From a virus, in IMG/VR virus record IMGVR_UViG_3300020401_000035, positions 1 to 37,857 of that record: a stretch of 37,857 bases of DNA; one strand, given 5' to 3'. The notes under the pieces are model-generated. The model saw only the letters and a program-made list of their open reading frames with translations, had not been told where the DNA came from and did no database searches. The translations under genes were made by a program, and so were the position numbers. Numbering within the stretch: the first letter of the stretch is position 1; the number at the start of each line of letters is the position of its first letter. Positions 1-8,885 of the stretch are shown in pieces.

Positions 1-1683
1 ATGGCAAACAGAATACCACTAGTAGTAGATACAAGCAACGGCAATAAAATAAGTGAACTGCCGGCTTCGGACAATCTAGATTTAGCAAACAGTCAAATAA
101 TAAATGTATCTAGTTTGTCAACAGGTTCACTTGTAATTAACTCTGTTCCTTTTTCAGGTTCATACAACGATTTAACAAATAGACCAACTATTGCAACTGA
201 CGTGGCTGGTTTAACAGATGTAACAAACAGAATTCCAACACAACTTACTCAATTAAACATCGCAGACGGAACAACAGGACAAGTGCTAACCACTGATGGT
301 GCAGGAGGATTTACTTTTTCAACTGTAACATCTTCAGGTGGTGACACAATCGTTGTCCAAGGAGGAGATATCACAGGTATTCAAGTTGCTGGTGATGACT
401 CTGTGCCAATAACTGTTGCAGGAGAAAACACAGTTAAGTTTGAAGGTGCAGGAAGTATTACTACAACAGCCGCAGAAGTTTCAGGAACAACTGTATTAAC
501 AATCACAGGCGTTGACAACAATACAACTTACACAGTCAACCTTGCTGATGGTAACACTGCTGATACAAAAAAATTACAACTTGTATCTAACACAGCCACA
601 ACAGACACAATTACCTTTAAAGAAGGTACTGGAATGACAATCACAAGAGATGGTGACACACTAGAGTTTGAAGCGGCATCAACGGCTCAAAATGTTTACA
701 CACTATCTGCAGAAACTAACGGATCATTCACAGTTGTTAGATTAAGTGAGTCAGGTGGAGGCTTTGATGATGTAGCCATTTCCGCTGGTACTAACATGGA
801 AGTTGTTAGAACAGATGCATCAACAATTACATTAAACAACACATTTACAGAAACAGATCAAAATGTAATTCAAACAGTAAATTCAGACGCAGGTTCGTAC
901 ACGGCATTAAGTGCCACAGATGAAATAAACATATACGGTGGTTCAGGCATATCAACTTCAATGAGTGGTAGCACTTTGAGTGTTGCATTCAATGGCAGTA
1001 GCATACCATCAATTCAATTTACAACAGGTGAACAAGTTACAGAATTCAGTTCAGATGCAACATTGGCAAGCAATTCAAATTCAAAAGTGCCAACTGAACA
1101 AGCAGTAAAAACTTACGTTGACGGAGAGATAGCAGGTGTAAGTGGTGGCGGTGGTGGAGGCGGTAATGCCTTTGGTAACATTGTTGTTAGCACTCAATCC
1201 ACAGTTGGTGCGGATCAAGCCACAGATAATTTAGAATTTATTGCAGGTGATAATATTAGTATTACCACAGATGCAACTGCTGACAGTGTAACGTTTACAC
1301 ACACTCCAGCAGGAGCAAACACACAATTACAATGGAACAACAATGGTGTGTTGGGTGCAAGTAGCAACATGACTTGGAACGATGGCAGTAACACATTATC
1401 TGTTACAAACATTGTAGCCACTAGCATAGAAGCAAATACAATTCAAGCACCAAGCAGTCTTGTTGGAACTTACACAATTTCATCACCAACAACAATTACT
1501 TTAGATCCTAATTCAGAAGTGCAGGTTGATGCACCAATGAAATTACAAGGAAAAACAGTTGCACAACTTCAATCATTTGTTGCAAGTGCAGGATCAATAG
1601 TTGCAGTTAGTGACAATAGTTACAAACCTGCTTACTATACTGGCAGTGTGTGGAAGTATGTTGTTGATGACTCCAACGTGTAG
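1..1683 (+). CDS. Putative tail-fibre/virion structural protein
   Basis: This 560-residue protein is rich in Thr, Ser, Asn and Gly and has the repetitive beta-strand look of phage fibre proteins. No enzyme motif is visible. The opening MANRIPLVVDTSNGNKI resembles the start of structural proteins in T4-like marine phages, so the ATG at base 1 is probably the true start, although its ribosome binding site lies outside the window. A run of seven glycines near residues 382-388 looks like a flexible hinge before the C-terminal part. It is followed 9 bases later by the subtilase gene and heads a run of virion genes. The exact role (fibre, baseplate or head decoration) is inference. Confidence 0.6.
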   Translation: MANRIPLVVDTSNGNKISELPASDNLDLANSQIINVSSLSTGSLVINSVPFSGSYNDLTNRPTIATDVAGLTDVTNRIPTQLTQLNIADGTTGQVLTTDGAGGFTFSTVTSSGGDTIVVQGGDITGIQVAGDDSVPITVAGENTVKFEGAGSITTTAAEVSGTTVLTITGVDNNTTYTVNLADGNTADTKKLQLVSNTATTDTITFKEGTGMTITRDGDTLEFEAASTAQNVYTLSAETNGSFTVVRLSESGGGFDDVAISAGTNMEVVRTDASTITLNNTFTETDQNVIQTVNSDAGSYTALSATDEINIYGGSGISTSMSGSTLSVAFNGSSIPSIQFTTGEQVTEFSSDATLASNSNSKVPTEQAVKTYVDGEIAGVSGGGGGGGNAFGNIVVSTQSTVGADQATDNLEFIAGDNISITTDATADSVTFTHTPAGANTQLQWNNNGVLGASSNMTWNDGSNTLSVTNIVATSIEANTIQAPSSLVGTYTISSPTTITLDPNSEVQVDAPMKLQGKTVAQLQSFVASAGSIVAVSDNSYKPAYYTGSVWKYVVDDSNV

Positions 1684-1692
1684 GAGCATTAA

Positions 1693-3351
1693 ATGTCTGA
1701 TCAAAACGAATACATTGTTACAGTAAAAAAAAGCACAAATTGGCGTGACGTTCATAACGATTTAATCAATGACACTAGCAGTAATGATGCTGTTGATTCT
1801 AATATTATTCCAGACAGAGCCTGCCAATGCAGTGAAGAAAGAATTACAAACAAAAGAAATACTCACTATAACTTAACAGACGAAGAAGCAAACAAATTAA
1901 AACAAGACAACAGAATACTTGCAGTTGAAAAACTTGCGGATATTCCAGAGCCTACTCCGATTGCTGTGCAAACTGGTGACTTTAATAAAACATCGACATC
2001 ATCTGGACAACAAGACAACTGGGGATTAGCAAGACACATCAAAGAAACAAATTATTATTCAAACAGCACCAGTCATCAATCAGGATACAACTATGATTAT
2101 GTTTTAGATGGTACAGGTGTAGACATGGTGGTTGTTGACACAGGTATTCAAGCAGATCATCCTGAATGGCAAGATGCTAATGGTGCCTCTAGGTTGCAAC
2201 AAATAGATTGGTTTACTGAGTCTGGAGTATCAGGCACACAACCAGCAAACTTTTACACAGATACAAATGGTCATGGAACACACTGCATTGGCACAATGGC
2301 AGGAAAATATTTTGGATGGGCCAAGAACGCTAGAATCTATAGCATTACACTTTACGCAAATTCGGGCAATAACATTTCATGGTCAAACACAATTGATTGT
2401 CTTATAGGTTGGCACAATAATAAACCTGTAGATCCTGCTACTGGATTCAAAAGACCCACAGTGGTCAACATGAGTTTCCAGTACAGTTGGTACATTGACA
2501 CATCAGTGAATCCTGATGGTGTGTCGTTGGCAGGAGGAACACCTTACACAATTACAGGTGGCAATTATCGTGGTACTCCATTCACTGATCAAGACAGAAC
2601 TAATTTGCAACAATATGGAGTTGTTGGAACTTTTAGGCCCGACATTGGAAATGGATATTATATGTTTGGCAGAAAATATGCTTCTATTGATGCAGATGTT
2701 GAACAATTAATAGACAATGGAATTCATGTATGCACAGCCGCTGGAAACAATTATCAAAAAATAGATAGACCAGGAGGTTTAGACTACAACAACTATATCA
2801 CTTTTGATGTAGGAACAACACCTTTTTATGTATACTACAACAGAGGTAAATCTCCTTCAACATTTGAAGGTGGCAGTACAGTAGAATTTACGAATGCAGG
2901 AACAACTGTTGGAGATATTAATGGAGGATTTGATGTAGGAGCATTGGATAATACTGCTTTACTAGACGGAGTAGAATACAAAGATAGAAAAGTTGGTTTT
3001 AGTGATTCGGGTCCAGCAGTAGAAATTTATACAGCAGGCGATCAAATTATAAGTGCTCAACCAACAACAATGGGATCAACATATTATTGGAATAACAGTT
3101 TTAAACAAGCAAAATATTCAGGAACATCGATGGCGGCTCCACAAATGTGTGGCATGATGGGTTGCTTGTTACAAGCACATCCAGATTGGACACCAACGCA
3201 GGTAAAAGGATATTTTATAGATAATGCAAAAGCAGAGATGGTGGACACAGGAAACAATGATGACTTTACAACATCTTATTCAATCCATGGTGGAAATAAT
3301 AAAATAGCATACTTTCCATTGAGTGGTCAAAGACCTTACAGCATAGGATAA
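1693..3351 (+). CDS. Subtilisin-like (S8) serine protease with I9-like propeptide
   Basis: The full subtilase triad is visible: Asp149 in VVVDTGIQADHPEW, His194 in NGHGTHC and Ser479 in SGTSMAAP, with Asn352 (AAGNN) as the likely oxyanion-hole residue. Residues about 5-83 look like an inhibitor-I9 propeptide (EYIVTVKK at the start and LTDEEANKL...ILAVEKL at the end), and NWGLAR follows, as is typical after such propeptides. At 552 residues it is full length and seems intact. No signal peptide is seen. An AGGAG ribosome site (1682-1686) overlaps the upstream stop. It sits among virion genes, so a virion-borne protease acting on structural precursors or on the host surface is plausible; the substrate is unknown. 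Confidence 0.9.
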   Translation: MSDQNEYIVTVKKSTNWRDVHNDLINDTSSNDAVDSNIIPDRACQCSEERITNKRNTHYNLTDEEANKLKQDNRILAVEKLADIPEPTPIAVQTGDFNKTSTSSGQQDNWGLARHIKETNYYSNSTSHQSGYNYDYVLDGTGVDMVVVDTGIQADHPEWQDANGASRLQQIDWFTESGVSGTQPANFYTDTNGHGTHCIGTMAGKYFGWAKNARIYSITLYANSGNNISWSNTIDCLIGWHNNKPVDPATGFKRPTVVNMSFQYSWYIDTSVNPDGVSLAGGTPYTITGGNYRGTPFTDQDRTNLQQYGVVGTFRPDIGNGYYMFGRKYASIDADVEQLIDNGIHVCTAAGNNYQKIDRPGGLDYNNYITFDVGTTPFYVYYNRGKSPSTFEGGSTVEFTNAGTTVGDINGGFDVGALDNTALLDGVEYKDRKVGFSDSGPAVEIYTAGDQIISAQPTTMGSTYYWNNSFKQAKYSGTSMAAPQMCGMMGCLLQAHPDWTPTQVKGYFIDNAKAEMVDTGNNDDFTTSYSIHGGNNKIAYFPLSGQRPYSIG

Positions 3352-3354
3352 ATA
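3348..3354 (+). promoter_or_regulatory. T4-type late promoter core (ATAAATA)
   Basis: The motif overlaps the TAA stop of the subtilase gene, and the next ATG follows after 5 bases. T4 late promoters use TATAAATA at -10. The same word recurs at many junctions in this window. Confidence 0.65.
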
Positions 3355-3359
3355 TTGAT

Positions 3360-4055
3360 ATGACAGTGAACACAATCAACATAGGAAACATAGCAAACGA
3401 CGGTACAGGTGATGATCTAAGAGAAGCGTTTATAAAAGTAAACAATAATTTCTTAGAATTAGATGCTCGTAACCCTGAACAAACAACTGCATCAAATGCC
3501 TTTGCTGATGCCAGTGGTACTGCTGGTGTGTTTAAAGAAAAAGACGGATTCAATTTAAAGTTTAAAAACATCACAGCAGGTAATAGTAATATTACAATAA
3601 CAACAGACGATAATCAAATTTTCATAAGTTCAAGTGGAATTGTGTCTGTGCAATACACAGCAGATTCTGGTGTTGTAAATCCGCTTGGTGCATCTGACTT
3701 ATTCAAATTTGCAGGGTCGGGTGGAACTACAACTGCACTAGGCGTACAGAACAATGTTAAACAATTAACCATAGACAGCAGACTTGCTAATGAATCTAAC
3801 CCTACTCTAAATGGCACTTTAAACGCAAATAACAACGCGATAACGGGCCTTAGCACTATTCAAGTTAATAACATTAACTCATTAATTTATGGGCAAGATA
3901 TAAGGGATCAAGACTCATTAATTGGATTCAATTTTGGAACCTTTAATGATGGTATTACAAACTGGATAGAATATTTTGAATCTTTTAATCCTGTAAATTT
4001 AGGAACATTCACTGCTCCTGGCGCCATTAATATTGATTTAGGTTCCATAGCCTAA
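3360..4055 (+). CDS. Putative virion structural protein, 231 aa
   Basis: The function is not recognised beyond a structural role. The N-terminus (NIGNIANDGTGDDLREAFIK followed by VNNNF) matches a short module I associate with the start of many T4-like phage virion proteins. A related arrangement appears in the 187-aa protein at 7166. The rest is beta-rich and Gly/Thr/Asn-rich without catalytic motifs. It lies between the subtilase and the Ig-repeat protein and is preceded by a late promoter core 5 bases upstream of the ATG, so it should be expressed with the virion genes. No Shine-Dalgarno sequence is evident, so the mRNA may be leaderless or nearly so. Confidence 0.55.
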   Translation: MTVNTINIGNIANDGTGDDLREAFIKVNNNFLELDARNPEQTTASNAFADASGTAGVFKEKDGFNLKFKNITAGNSNITITTDDNQIFISSSGIVSVQYTADSGVVNPLGASDLFKFAGSGGTTTALGVQNNVKQLTIDSRLANESNPTLNGTLNANNNAITGLSTIQVNNINSLIYGQDIRDQDSLIGFNFGTFNDGITNWIEYFESFNPVNLGTFTAPGAINIDLGSIA

Positions 4056-4066
4056 TTTAAAAAACC

Positions 4067-4073
4067 ATAAATA
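4067..4073 (+). promoter_or_regulatory. T4-type late promoter core (ATAAATA)
   Basis: It lies in the short gap before the 1021-aa structural gene, 8 bases ahead of its ATG. No ribosome binding site is seen between the motif and the ATG. Confidence 0.65.
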
Positions 4074-4081
4074 CAGTTACA

Positions 4082-7000
4082 ATGAGCAATCTCTGGACAG
4101 TCACAACCGGACATAATTTGGGTACTTTTGAAGAAAAGTCGGCCCTAAATATATCTCTTCCTGTAAACACTGTGGACAACCTAGCATTAATAAGTGGCAG
4201 TTTACCATTAGGAGTTAGATTGTCAGGCACATCACTTATAGGCACACCTTTAGAAGTAATTAGAAGCACACAATTTAAATTTGTTTTAAGAGCCAGCCTT
4301 AGTCAAGCAATAGAAGATAGAACATTTACATTAAATTTAGAAGGTCCTGATAATCCTGTATGGGTAACCAACCAAGGCAAACTGCCTGTTGGTGCAAACA
4401 ATCAACTTTTCATATTGGACAATTCAACAGTAAGTTATCAATTGACTGCTACAGATATAGATGTGTCAGCAGGTGATACTTTAGAATATTATATTCCTGA
4501 TAATGGTGGTCAAATACCACCTGGCTTAACTTTAAGCAAAACAGGTTTAATTTCCGGAGTGATAGATCCAATACTTGCTTTAGACATACAATCAAGACGT
4601 GGAACATATGATTCGAATGATTATGACAGATTCTTATTTGACTTTGGTGAACAAGGTGTAAGAGCCGCTAGTAGTTTTTATTATGATTTAGAAATTAACG
4701 ATACATCAAGACAGCCTAGAAAACTTAATAGAAATTTTGAATTTAATGTAGCAGTAACAGATGGTATTAACACAGTGATAAGACCATTTGAAATATTTGT
4801 TGTTGGAGAGGATTTTTTAAGAGCAGACAATTCCACAATGCAAGTTGGTACTGGTACTTTTACTTCTGATGGAACATATTTGAGAAAGCCTCAATGGTTA
4901 ACTCCTTCTGATTTAGGATTTAGAAGAGCAAACAACTATATTACTTTATTTTTAGAAGTATTTGATCCAAATGCTACACAAGGCGAATTGAGATACATTT
5001 TGGAAAATACAAATGATGACGGTTCATTATCTAAACTTCCACCTGGAACAATTTTAGATACAAAATCCGGTGAAGTGTTAGGCAGAGTTCCATACCAACC
5101 AACAGTAACTAAAGAATATAAATTTACCATTAGTGCATTGAGATATGGAAGAGAAAGTGAACTAGTTGGCGTTACAATTAATCCATACGAAGATCAGATG
5201 CAAGGAACTGATCAATTAAAAATAGCAAAATTAGATTTAACAACAACAGATGGAATAAACGATTTAGATTCTTTAATAAACCAATACATTACAATTAATT
5301 CAGTAACATATCTAGTTACTGGTGTAGACGGGTCAAATGATTTTTATGATGTATTAACATTGAATCAAAATTTAACAGCAAGTGATGTTATTGTGTTTAA
5401 TGGCACAGTTTATAATCCTGACACATATTCTAATAGTCCAACAGCAATTACCAGAGCAAACAATGAAATATTTGTGTACAATAGAATAGACAAACAAAAA
5501 TACGTTGGAAAAAAATTAATTTTTTCTGACACAGAAGAATACACAATTACAGATATACAAACTGTGTTAGATGAAGGCGAACCTAGTTTACAAAATATTA
5601 ATGCAACAGCATTAGAAAAATTAGTATTGAGTGAACCTCTGCAAAGAAACTTTGTTGAAGGACAAAATATAAGCATTGGTGCATTTCAAGGAGACACTTA
5701 CTTTAAATTATTTTTAACAGGTTCTACAGATGAAGCAGTACAAAGCACAAAAACATTTACTGTAAAATTTTTAGGAGAGGTAGACAGCACAATCACATGG
5801 GTGTCTGGTGCTGATGTTGGTTCGATTACTCCAGACGAAGTAAGTAATTTTAGATTGACTGCAAACAGTTCAGTTACTGATGCTGGTTTAAAATATGTGT
5901 TACTTAATGGAACATTACCGCCAGGATTACAATTAAGTTTAGATGGCGAAATTAACGGAAGACTAGACGGTAAAAAAGTAACTTTCATAGACAGTGGCAA
6001 TTTTACATTGGATGGTGGAATTACTTCTATAGATAGAAAGTATGATTTTACAGTAACATCACAAGACAGATTTGGATTCCAAAGTGATAATAAAACATTT
6101 AATATAAAAATTGATTTATCAGATCCAAAAGAATACTCTGATGTGTATGTAAAACCATTTTTAACAACAGAGCAAAGATCAATATTTTCTGACTTTATAA
6201 GTGATCCTGAAATTTTTGATCCGCAATATGTTTACAGACCCAATGACACAGCATTCGGAATTCAAAAGAATTTAGAAATGTTAGTGTATGCTGGAATAGA
6301 AACTAAAAATGTAGAACATTATGTCAGTGCTGTAAGTTCTAATCATAAACGTAGAAGATTTAATTTTGGAGCGATTAAAACAGCAGTGGCAAAATTTGAA
6401 GGAACCGATGATGTTGTATATGAAGTCGTTTATGCAGATATAGTAGACGAAAAAGATACAAACGTTGGACAAGTAGCGAAGTCATTTAGTGCAAATGATA
6501 AAAATAAATTAAGAATAAATCAAACTGATCTTGAAGTAATAGATGATAGTACTAGACTGAATGTTGGCGGTGCTTTTTATGAATTACTAGATCAAAATGG
6601 AAACCCTGTTATTTCATCAAGTCTCGGTGAAGATATAGAAATTGTTGCACGAAGTGGCATACTTGTTTTAGATGTGCAAAGTGGAACACTAGAAGTTGTT
6701 TTACAAAATGGTCTGTCTGTTGTAGCAGGATTAGTGCAAAATAATGCTCCAGCAGATCCATATAGAGATAGACCAATCAACAGTACAATTAAAGTAAGCA
6801 GTACACTAATCAAAGCCAGTGCATCTGAAGAACATATCAAATATATTTCTAATGTATCAAATATGAGAGACAATATTAAACAGGTAGGAAATACTAAAGG
6901 CTCATTACTGCCATTATGGATGCGTACACCACAAGAAGATTCGGTGACACAATTAGGTTACGTTACTGCGGTACCTTTGGTTTATTGCAAACCTGGCACA

Positions 7001-7147
7001 AGTCAAAATGTTTTAAGTGCAATTCAAAACAACACATTTGATATTAAAAATATTAATTTTGAAATTGATAGGTATATTATAACAAAATCAAACGAAAACA
7101 GCGATAAACAATATGTGATGTTTCCAAATTATGAGCATAACGTATAG
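4082..7147 (+). CDS. Large virion protein with putative-Ig (He_PIG-like) repeats
   Basis: This 1021-residue protein contains at least four stretches of the form (L)PPGLxLxxxGxIxG, the hallmark of He_PIG/cadherin-like putative Ig domains. They lie near residues 41-57, 145-160, 319-335 and 612-627, each followed by strands such as YKFTISAL or YDFTVTSQ. These folds are common in phage tail, fibre and baseplate proteins, where they are thought to help adhesion. The C-terminal 350 residues lack the repeats and may be the assembly or binding region. It is the largest gene in the window. Its place among structural genes behind a late promoter supports a virion role; host binding is inference. Confidence 0.65.
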   Translation: MSNLWTVTTGHNLGTFEEKSALNISLPVNTVDNLALISGSLPLGVRLSGTSLIGTPLEVIRSTQFKFVLRASLSQAIEDRTFTLNLEGPDNPVWVTNQGKLPVGANNQLFILDNSTVSYQLTATDIDVSAGDTLEYYIPDNGGQIPPGLTLSKTGLISGVIDPILALDIQSRRGTYDSNDYDRFLFDFGEQGVRAASSFYYDLEINDTSRQPRKLNRNFEFNVAVTDGINTVIRPFEIFVVGEDFLRADNSTMQVGTGTFTSDGTYLRKPQWLTPSDLGFRRANNYITLFLEVFDPNATQGELRYILENTNDDGSLSKLPPGTILDTKSGEVLGRVPYQPTVTKEYKFTISALRYGRESELVGVTINPYEDQMQGTDQLKIAKLDLTTTDGINDLDSLINQYITINSVTYLVTGVDGSNDFYDVLTLNQNLTASDVIVFNGTVYNPDTYSNSPTAITRANNEIFVYNRIDKQKYVGKKLIFSDTEEYTITDIQTVLDEGEPSLQNINATALEKLVLSEPLQRNFVEGQNISIGAFQGDTYFKLFLTGSTDEAVQSTKTFTVKFLGEVDSTITWVSGADVGSITPDEVSNFRLTANSSVTDAGLKYVLLNGTLPPGLQLSLDGEINGRLDGKKVTFIDSGNFTLDGGITSIDRKYDFTVTSQDRFGFQSDNKTFNIKIDLSDPKEYSDVYVKPFLTTEQRSIFSDFISDPEIFDPQYVYRPNDTAFGIQKNLEMLVYAGIETKNVEHYVSAVSSNHKRRRFNFGAIKTAVAKFEGTDDVVYEVVYADIVDEKDTNVGQVAKSFSANDKNKLRINQTDLEVIDDSTRLNVGGAFYELLDQNGNPVISSSLGEDIEIVARSGILVLDVQSGTLEVVLQNGLSVVAGLVQNNAPADPYRDRPINSTIKVSSTLIKASASEEHIKYISNVSNMRDNIKQVGNTKGSLLPLWMRTPQEDSVTQLGYVTAVPLVYCKPGTSQNVLSAIQNNTFDIKNINFEIDRYIITKSNENSDKQYVMFPNYEHNV

Positions 7148-7154
7148 ATAAATA
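7148..7154 (+). promoter_or_regulatory. T4-type late promoter core (ATAAATA)
   Basis: It immediately follows the stop codon of the Ig-repeat gene, and the ATG of the next structural gene comes 11 bases later. Confidence 0.6.
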
Positions 7155-7165
7155 TAAGTAATATT

Positions 7166-7729
7166 ATGACAAGCAGTATTAATCCAGATCAAATAAACGA
7201 AGCCTTTCCAGTTGCTGGACAGGACAATCCTAGCCAAGGATTTAGAGATAATTTCTCTGCAACAAAAAACAATTTAAACACAGCAAAGTCTGAGATTACA
7301 GATTTACAAAGCAATACAGCAAAATTAAATGCAAACAACAATTTTCAAAATAATGAATTAAGTGGTGCATTGTTTATTGCAAACAAAGTAAAAGTTTTTG
7401 ACGGTGGTACAGTTGCTAGTTCACAAGATATTAATCTAAGCAATGGACACTACCAAAAATTTATTTGTAGTGCTCCAATCACTTTAACATTCAACGAATG
7501 GTCAAACACAAACAATGAACAAGATATAGTTTACGTAGAATTACTTTCAAACAATGCAACACCAAGAACTGTTACATTTGCCACAGTAGCAGGTGGTACT
7601 TTTAAAATAGAAGAAACTTATTCTAATCCAATAACAGTAAGTGATGCCAGCAATCCTGTAATATACAAATTTTGGAGTTACAATGGTGGATTGACTGTGT
7701 TTATGGAATTCGTTGGCAAATTTATCTAA
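7166..7729 (+). CDS. Putative virion structural protein, 187 aa
   Basis: The N-terminus contains INEAFPVAGQDNPSQGFRDN, a short signature I associate with small structural proteins of T4-like marine phages. It is related in layout to the start of the protein at 3360: a Gly/Asp turn, then a Phe-Arg/Lys helix ending in Asn-rich residues. Residues 20-60 are helical and may be coiled; the C-terminal half is beta-rich. No catalytic motif is seen. The late promoter 11 bases upstream and the preceding virion genes support a structural role, perhaps at the tail or baseplate. Confidence 0.55.
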   Translation: MTSSINPDQINEAFPVAGQDNPSQGFRDNFSATKNNLNTAKSEITDLQSNTAKLNANNNFQNNELSGALFIANKVKVFDGGTVASSQDINLSNGHYQKFICSAPITLTFNEWSNTNNEQDIVYVELLSNNATPRTVTFATVAGGTFKIEETYSNPITVSDASNPVIYKFWSYNGGLTVFMEFVGKFI

Positions 7730-7974
7730 TGACTGCAAACAATATTCATCCGATGACACAAGACTTGTCAGAACTGTCCACACCAGAAGTGGAAGCCAAA
7801 GTTAATGAATTAAGAAAAAAATATCTGTCTGCCAGAAATCCAGAGATCAAAAACCAAATTTTTTACTTCTTGACAGATTACCAAGAAGAACTTAAAATGA
7901 GGTATGCCAAAGAAAAACTTGAAATGGATAAACAGACAGGTAATGATCTTGACAATCTCATCAATATCGATTAA
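7729..7974 (+). CDS. Small acidic helical protein, function unknown
   Basis: An 81-residue protein that starts at ATG 7729, which overlaps the preceding TAA as TAATG. This coupling and the better N-terminus (MTANNIHPMTQ) favour it over an in-frame ATG 57 bases upstream. It is mostly charged alpha helix (VEAKVNELRKKYLSARNPE) without cysteines, membrane segments or known motifs. By position it could be a small virion assembly factor, but I do not recognise it. Its 3' end contains a strong sigma70-type promoter for the next gene. Confidence 0.65.
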   Translation: MTANNIHPMTQDLSELSTPEVEAKVNELRKKYLSARNPEIKNQIFYFLTDYQEELKMRYAKEKLEMDKQTGNDLDNLINID

Positions 7975-7977
7975 AAT
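7949..7977 (+). promoter_or_regulatory. Sigma70-type early promoter, leaderless start
   Basis: TTGACA (7949-7954) and TAAAAT (7972-7977) are separated by exactly 17 bases. The ATG of the DnaE-like gene begins 7 bases after the -10 box, where transcription should start, so the mRNA is predicted to be leaderless. It lies inside the end of the upstream gene. A weak ATAAACA at 7976-7982 overlaps it. Confidence 0.7.
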
Positions 7978-7983
7978 AAACAT

Positions 7984-8505
7984 ATGAAAATTGATACATT
8001 AGGAGTACCTAAGTTCGGTGCGGATGATCTTATTGAGTTGATCTATCAAGGAAAAATAGATAAAATTAATCAAGTGTTGTGTGAAAAGAATACTGACACG
8101 GAACAATTTAATCAAAGTGTAAAAGATACAGAAATTGGTAGTATGCTAAAATTTTATCAAGCACTTGATGTTGACCAATCAGAATTTGATACTGCTTTAC
8201 AATCTGAATGGTTTATGCCAAACAGTTACAAAAACATAAACATTGAACAGTACATTGATTCTATATGTCCTAACAATGACACAGCAAAAGCAAGAGTCAA
8301 AGAAGAACTAGATGCTTTTAAATCTAAAAACATGATGACAGTTTTGAAGTTTATGCACTTTTTGGTATCCCATATGAGAGAAAATGATTTGGTATGGGGT
8401 GTAGGCAGAGGCAGTTCGGTGGCTAGTTACGTGTTGTTCCTTTTAGGAGTACACAAAGTAGACTCGATTCAATATGGACTAGACTGGCGAGAGTTCATCA
8501 GATAA
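7984..8505 (+). CDS. DNA polymerase III alpha (DnaE)-palm-like fragment protein
   Basis: The 173-residue protein ends with a clear match to the first part of the bacterial DnaE palm domain: GVGRGSSVASYVLFLLGV (139-156) corresponds to the GPGRGSxxxSxxxYxLxI motif, and YGLDWREF (164-171) to YxLLFERF. The preceding region (WFMPNSYKN...RVKEELDAFKSKNMM) fits the segment between the PHP and palm domains. It stops just before where DnaE carries the catalytic Asp-x-Asp, and there is no PHP domain, so it cannot be a polymerase by itself. The upstream promoter suggests early expression. It could bind replication proteins or a phosphate/nucleotide ligand; the function is unknown. Confidence 0.7.
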   Translation: MKIDTLGVPKFGADDLIELIYQGKIDKINQVLCEKNTDTEQFNQSVKDTEIGSMLKFYQALDVDQSEFDTALQSEWFMPNSYKNINIEQYIDSICPNNDTAKARVKEELDAFKSKNMMTVLKFMHFLVSHMRENDLVWGVGRGSSVASYVLFLLGVHKVDSIQYGLDWREFIR

Positions 8506-8508
8506 ATA
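8502..8508 (+). promoter_or_regulatory. T4-type late promoter core (ATAAATA)
   Basis: It overlaps the stop codon of the DnaE-like gene. Unlike many copies here it leaves a 21-base leader that carries an AGGAG ribosome site (8519-8523) before ATG 8530. Confidence 0.65.
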
Positions 8509-8529
8509 CATACATAATAGGAGAACACA

Positions 8530-8883
8530 ATGGCTATTAAACAAACAGGAAAAAAGACTTACAAAACAATGCAAGGCAAACCAATTGATATGGATTTGTT
8601 GCGTAAAAGAAACGAATTAACTCCAGCAGTAGGAAATGCCAAAGTTAATGCTCGTGGTGATGAGTTAGGTCCTGGTGGCAAAATTGTTAAAAAGAGAGAA
8701 GAAGTTCTTGCAGACTACTACAGAGACAATCCAACAAAAGTTCCTGAAAAAGTAGACACTGCTCCACAACAAGTTCAAGCAGATGAACCAGTGAAACAAG
8801 AAGAAGTTGTTGAAACTGCTACTCAAGAAGATGTTGAGTGGGTTGAGGATTCAGAAGGCAATTTCGTTAAGAAGGAGCAGTAA
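8530..8883 (+). CDS. Conserved phage protein of unknown function, 117 aa
   Basis: The N-terminal half is basic and contains KTYKTMQGKPIDMDLLRKRN and AVGNAKVNARGDELGPGGK, patterns I recall from small proteins in marine T4-like phages. The C-terminal third is very acidic and Glu/Val/Gln-rich (about residues 80-112), probably disordered. There is no membrane segment or enzyme motif. It has a good ribosome site and a late promoter, and is followed 2 bases later by the GroES-like gene. A head scaffold or assembly accessory role beside the capsid cochaperonin would fit, but that is only inference. Confidence 0.6.
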   Translation: MAIKQTGKKTYKTMQGKPIDMDLLRKRNELTPAVGNAKVNARGDELGPGGKIVKKREEVLADYYRDNPTKVPEKVDTAPQQVQADEPVKQEEVVETATQEDVEWVEDSEGNFVKKEQ

Positions 8884-8885
8884 TA

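Noticed and set aside
7870-7898. Second TTGACA-N17-TAAAAT just upstream of the one at 7949
   Set aside because: It lies in coding sequence with no gene start at the matching distance; the 7949 copy has the leaderless spacing and explains the DnaE-like gene better.
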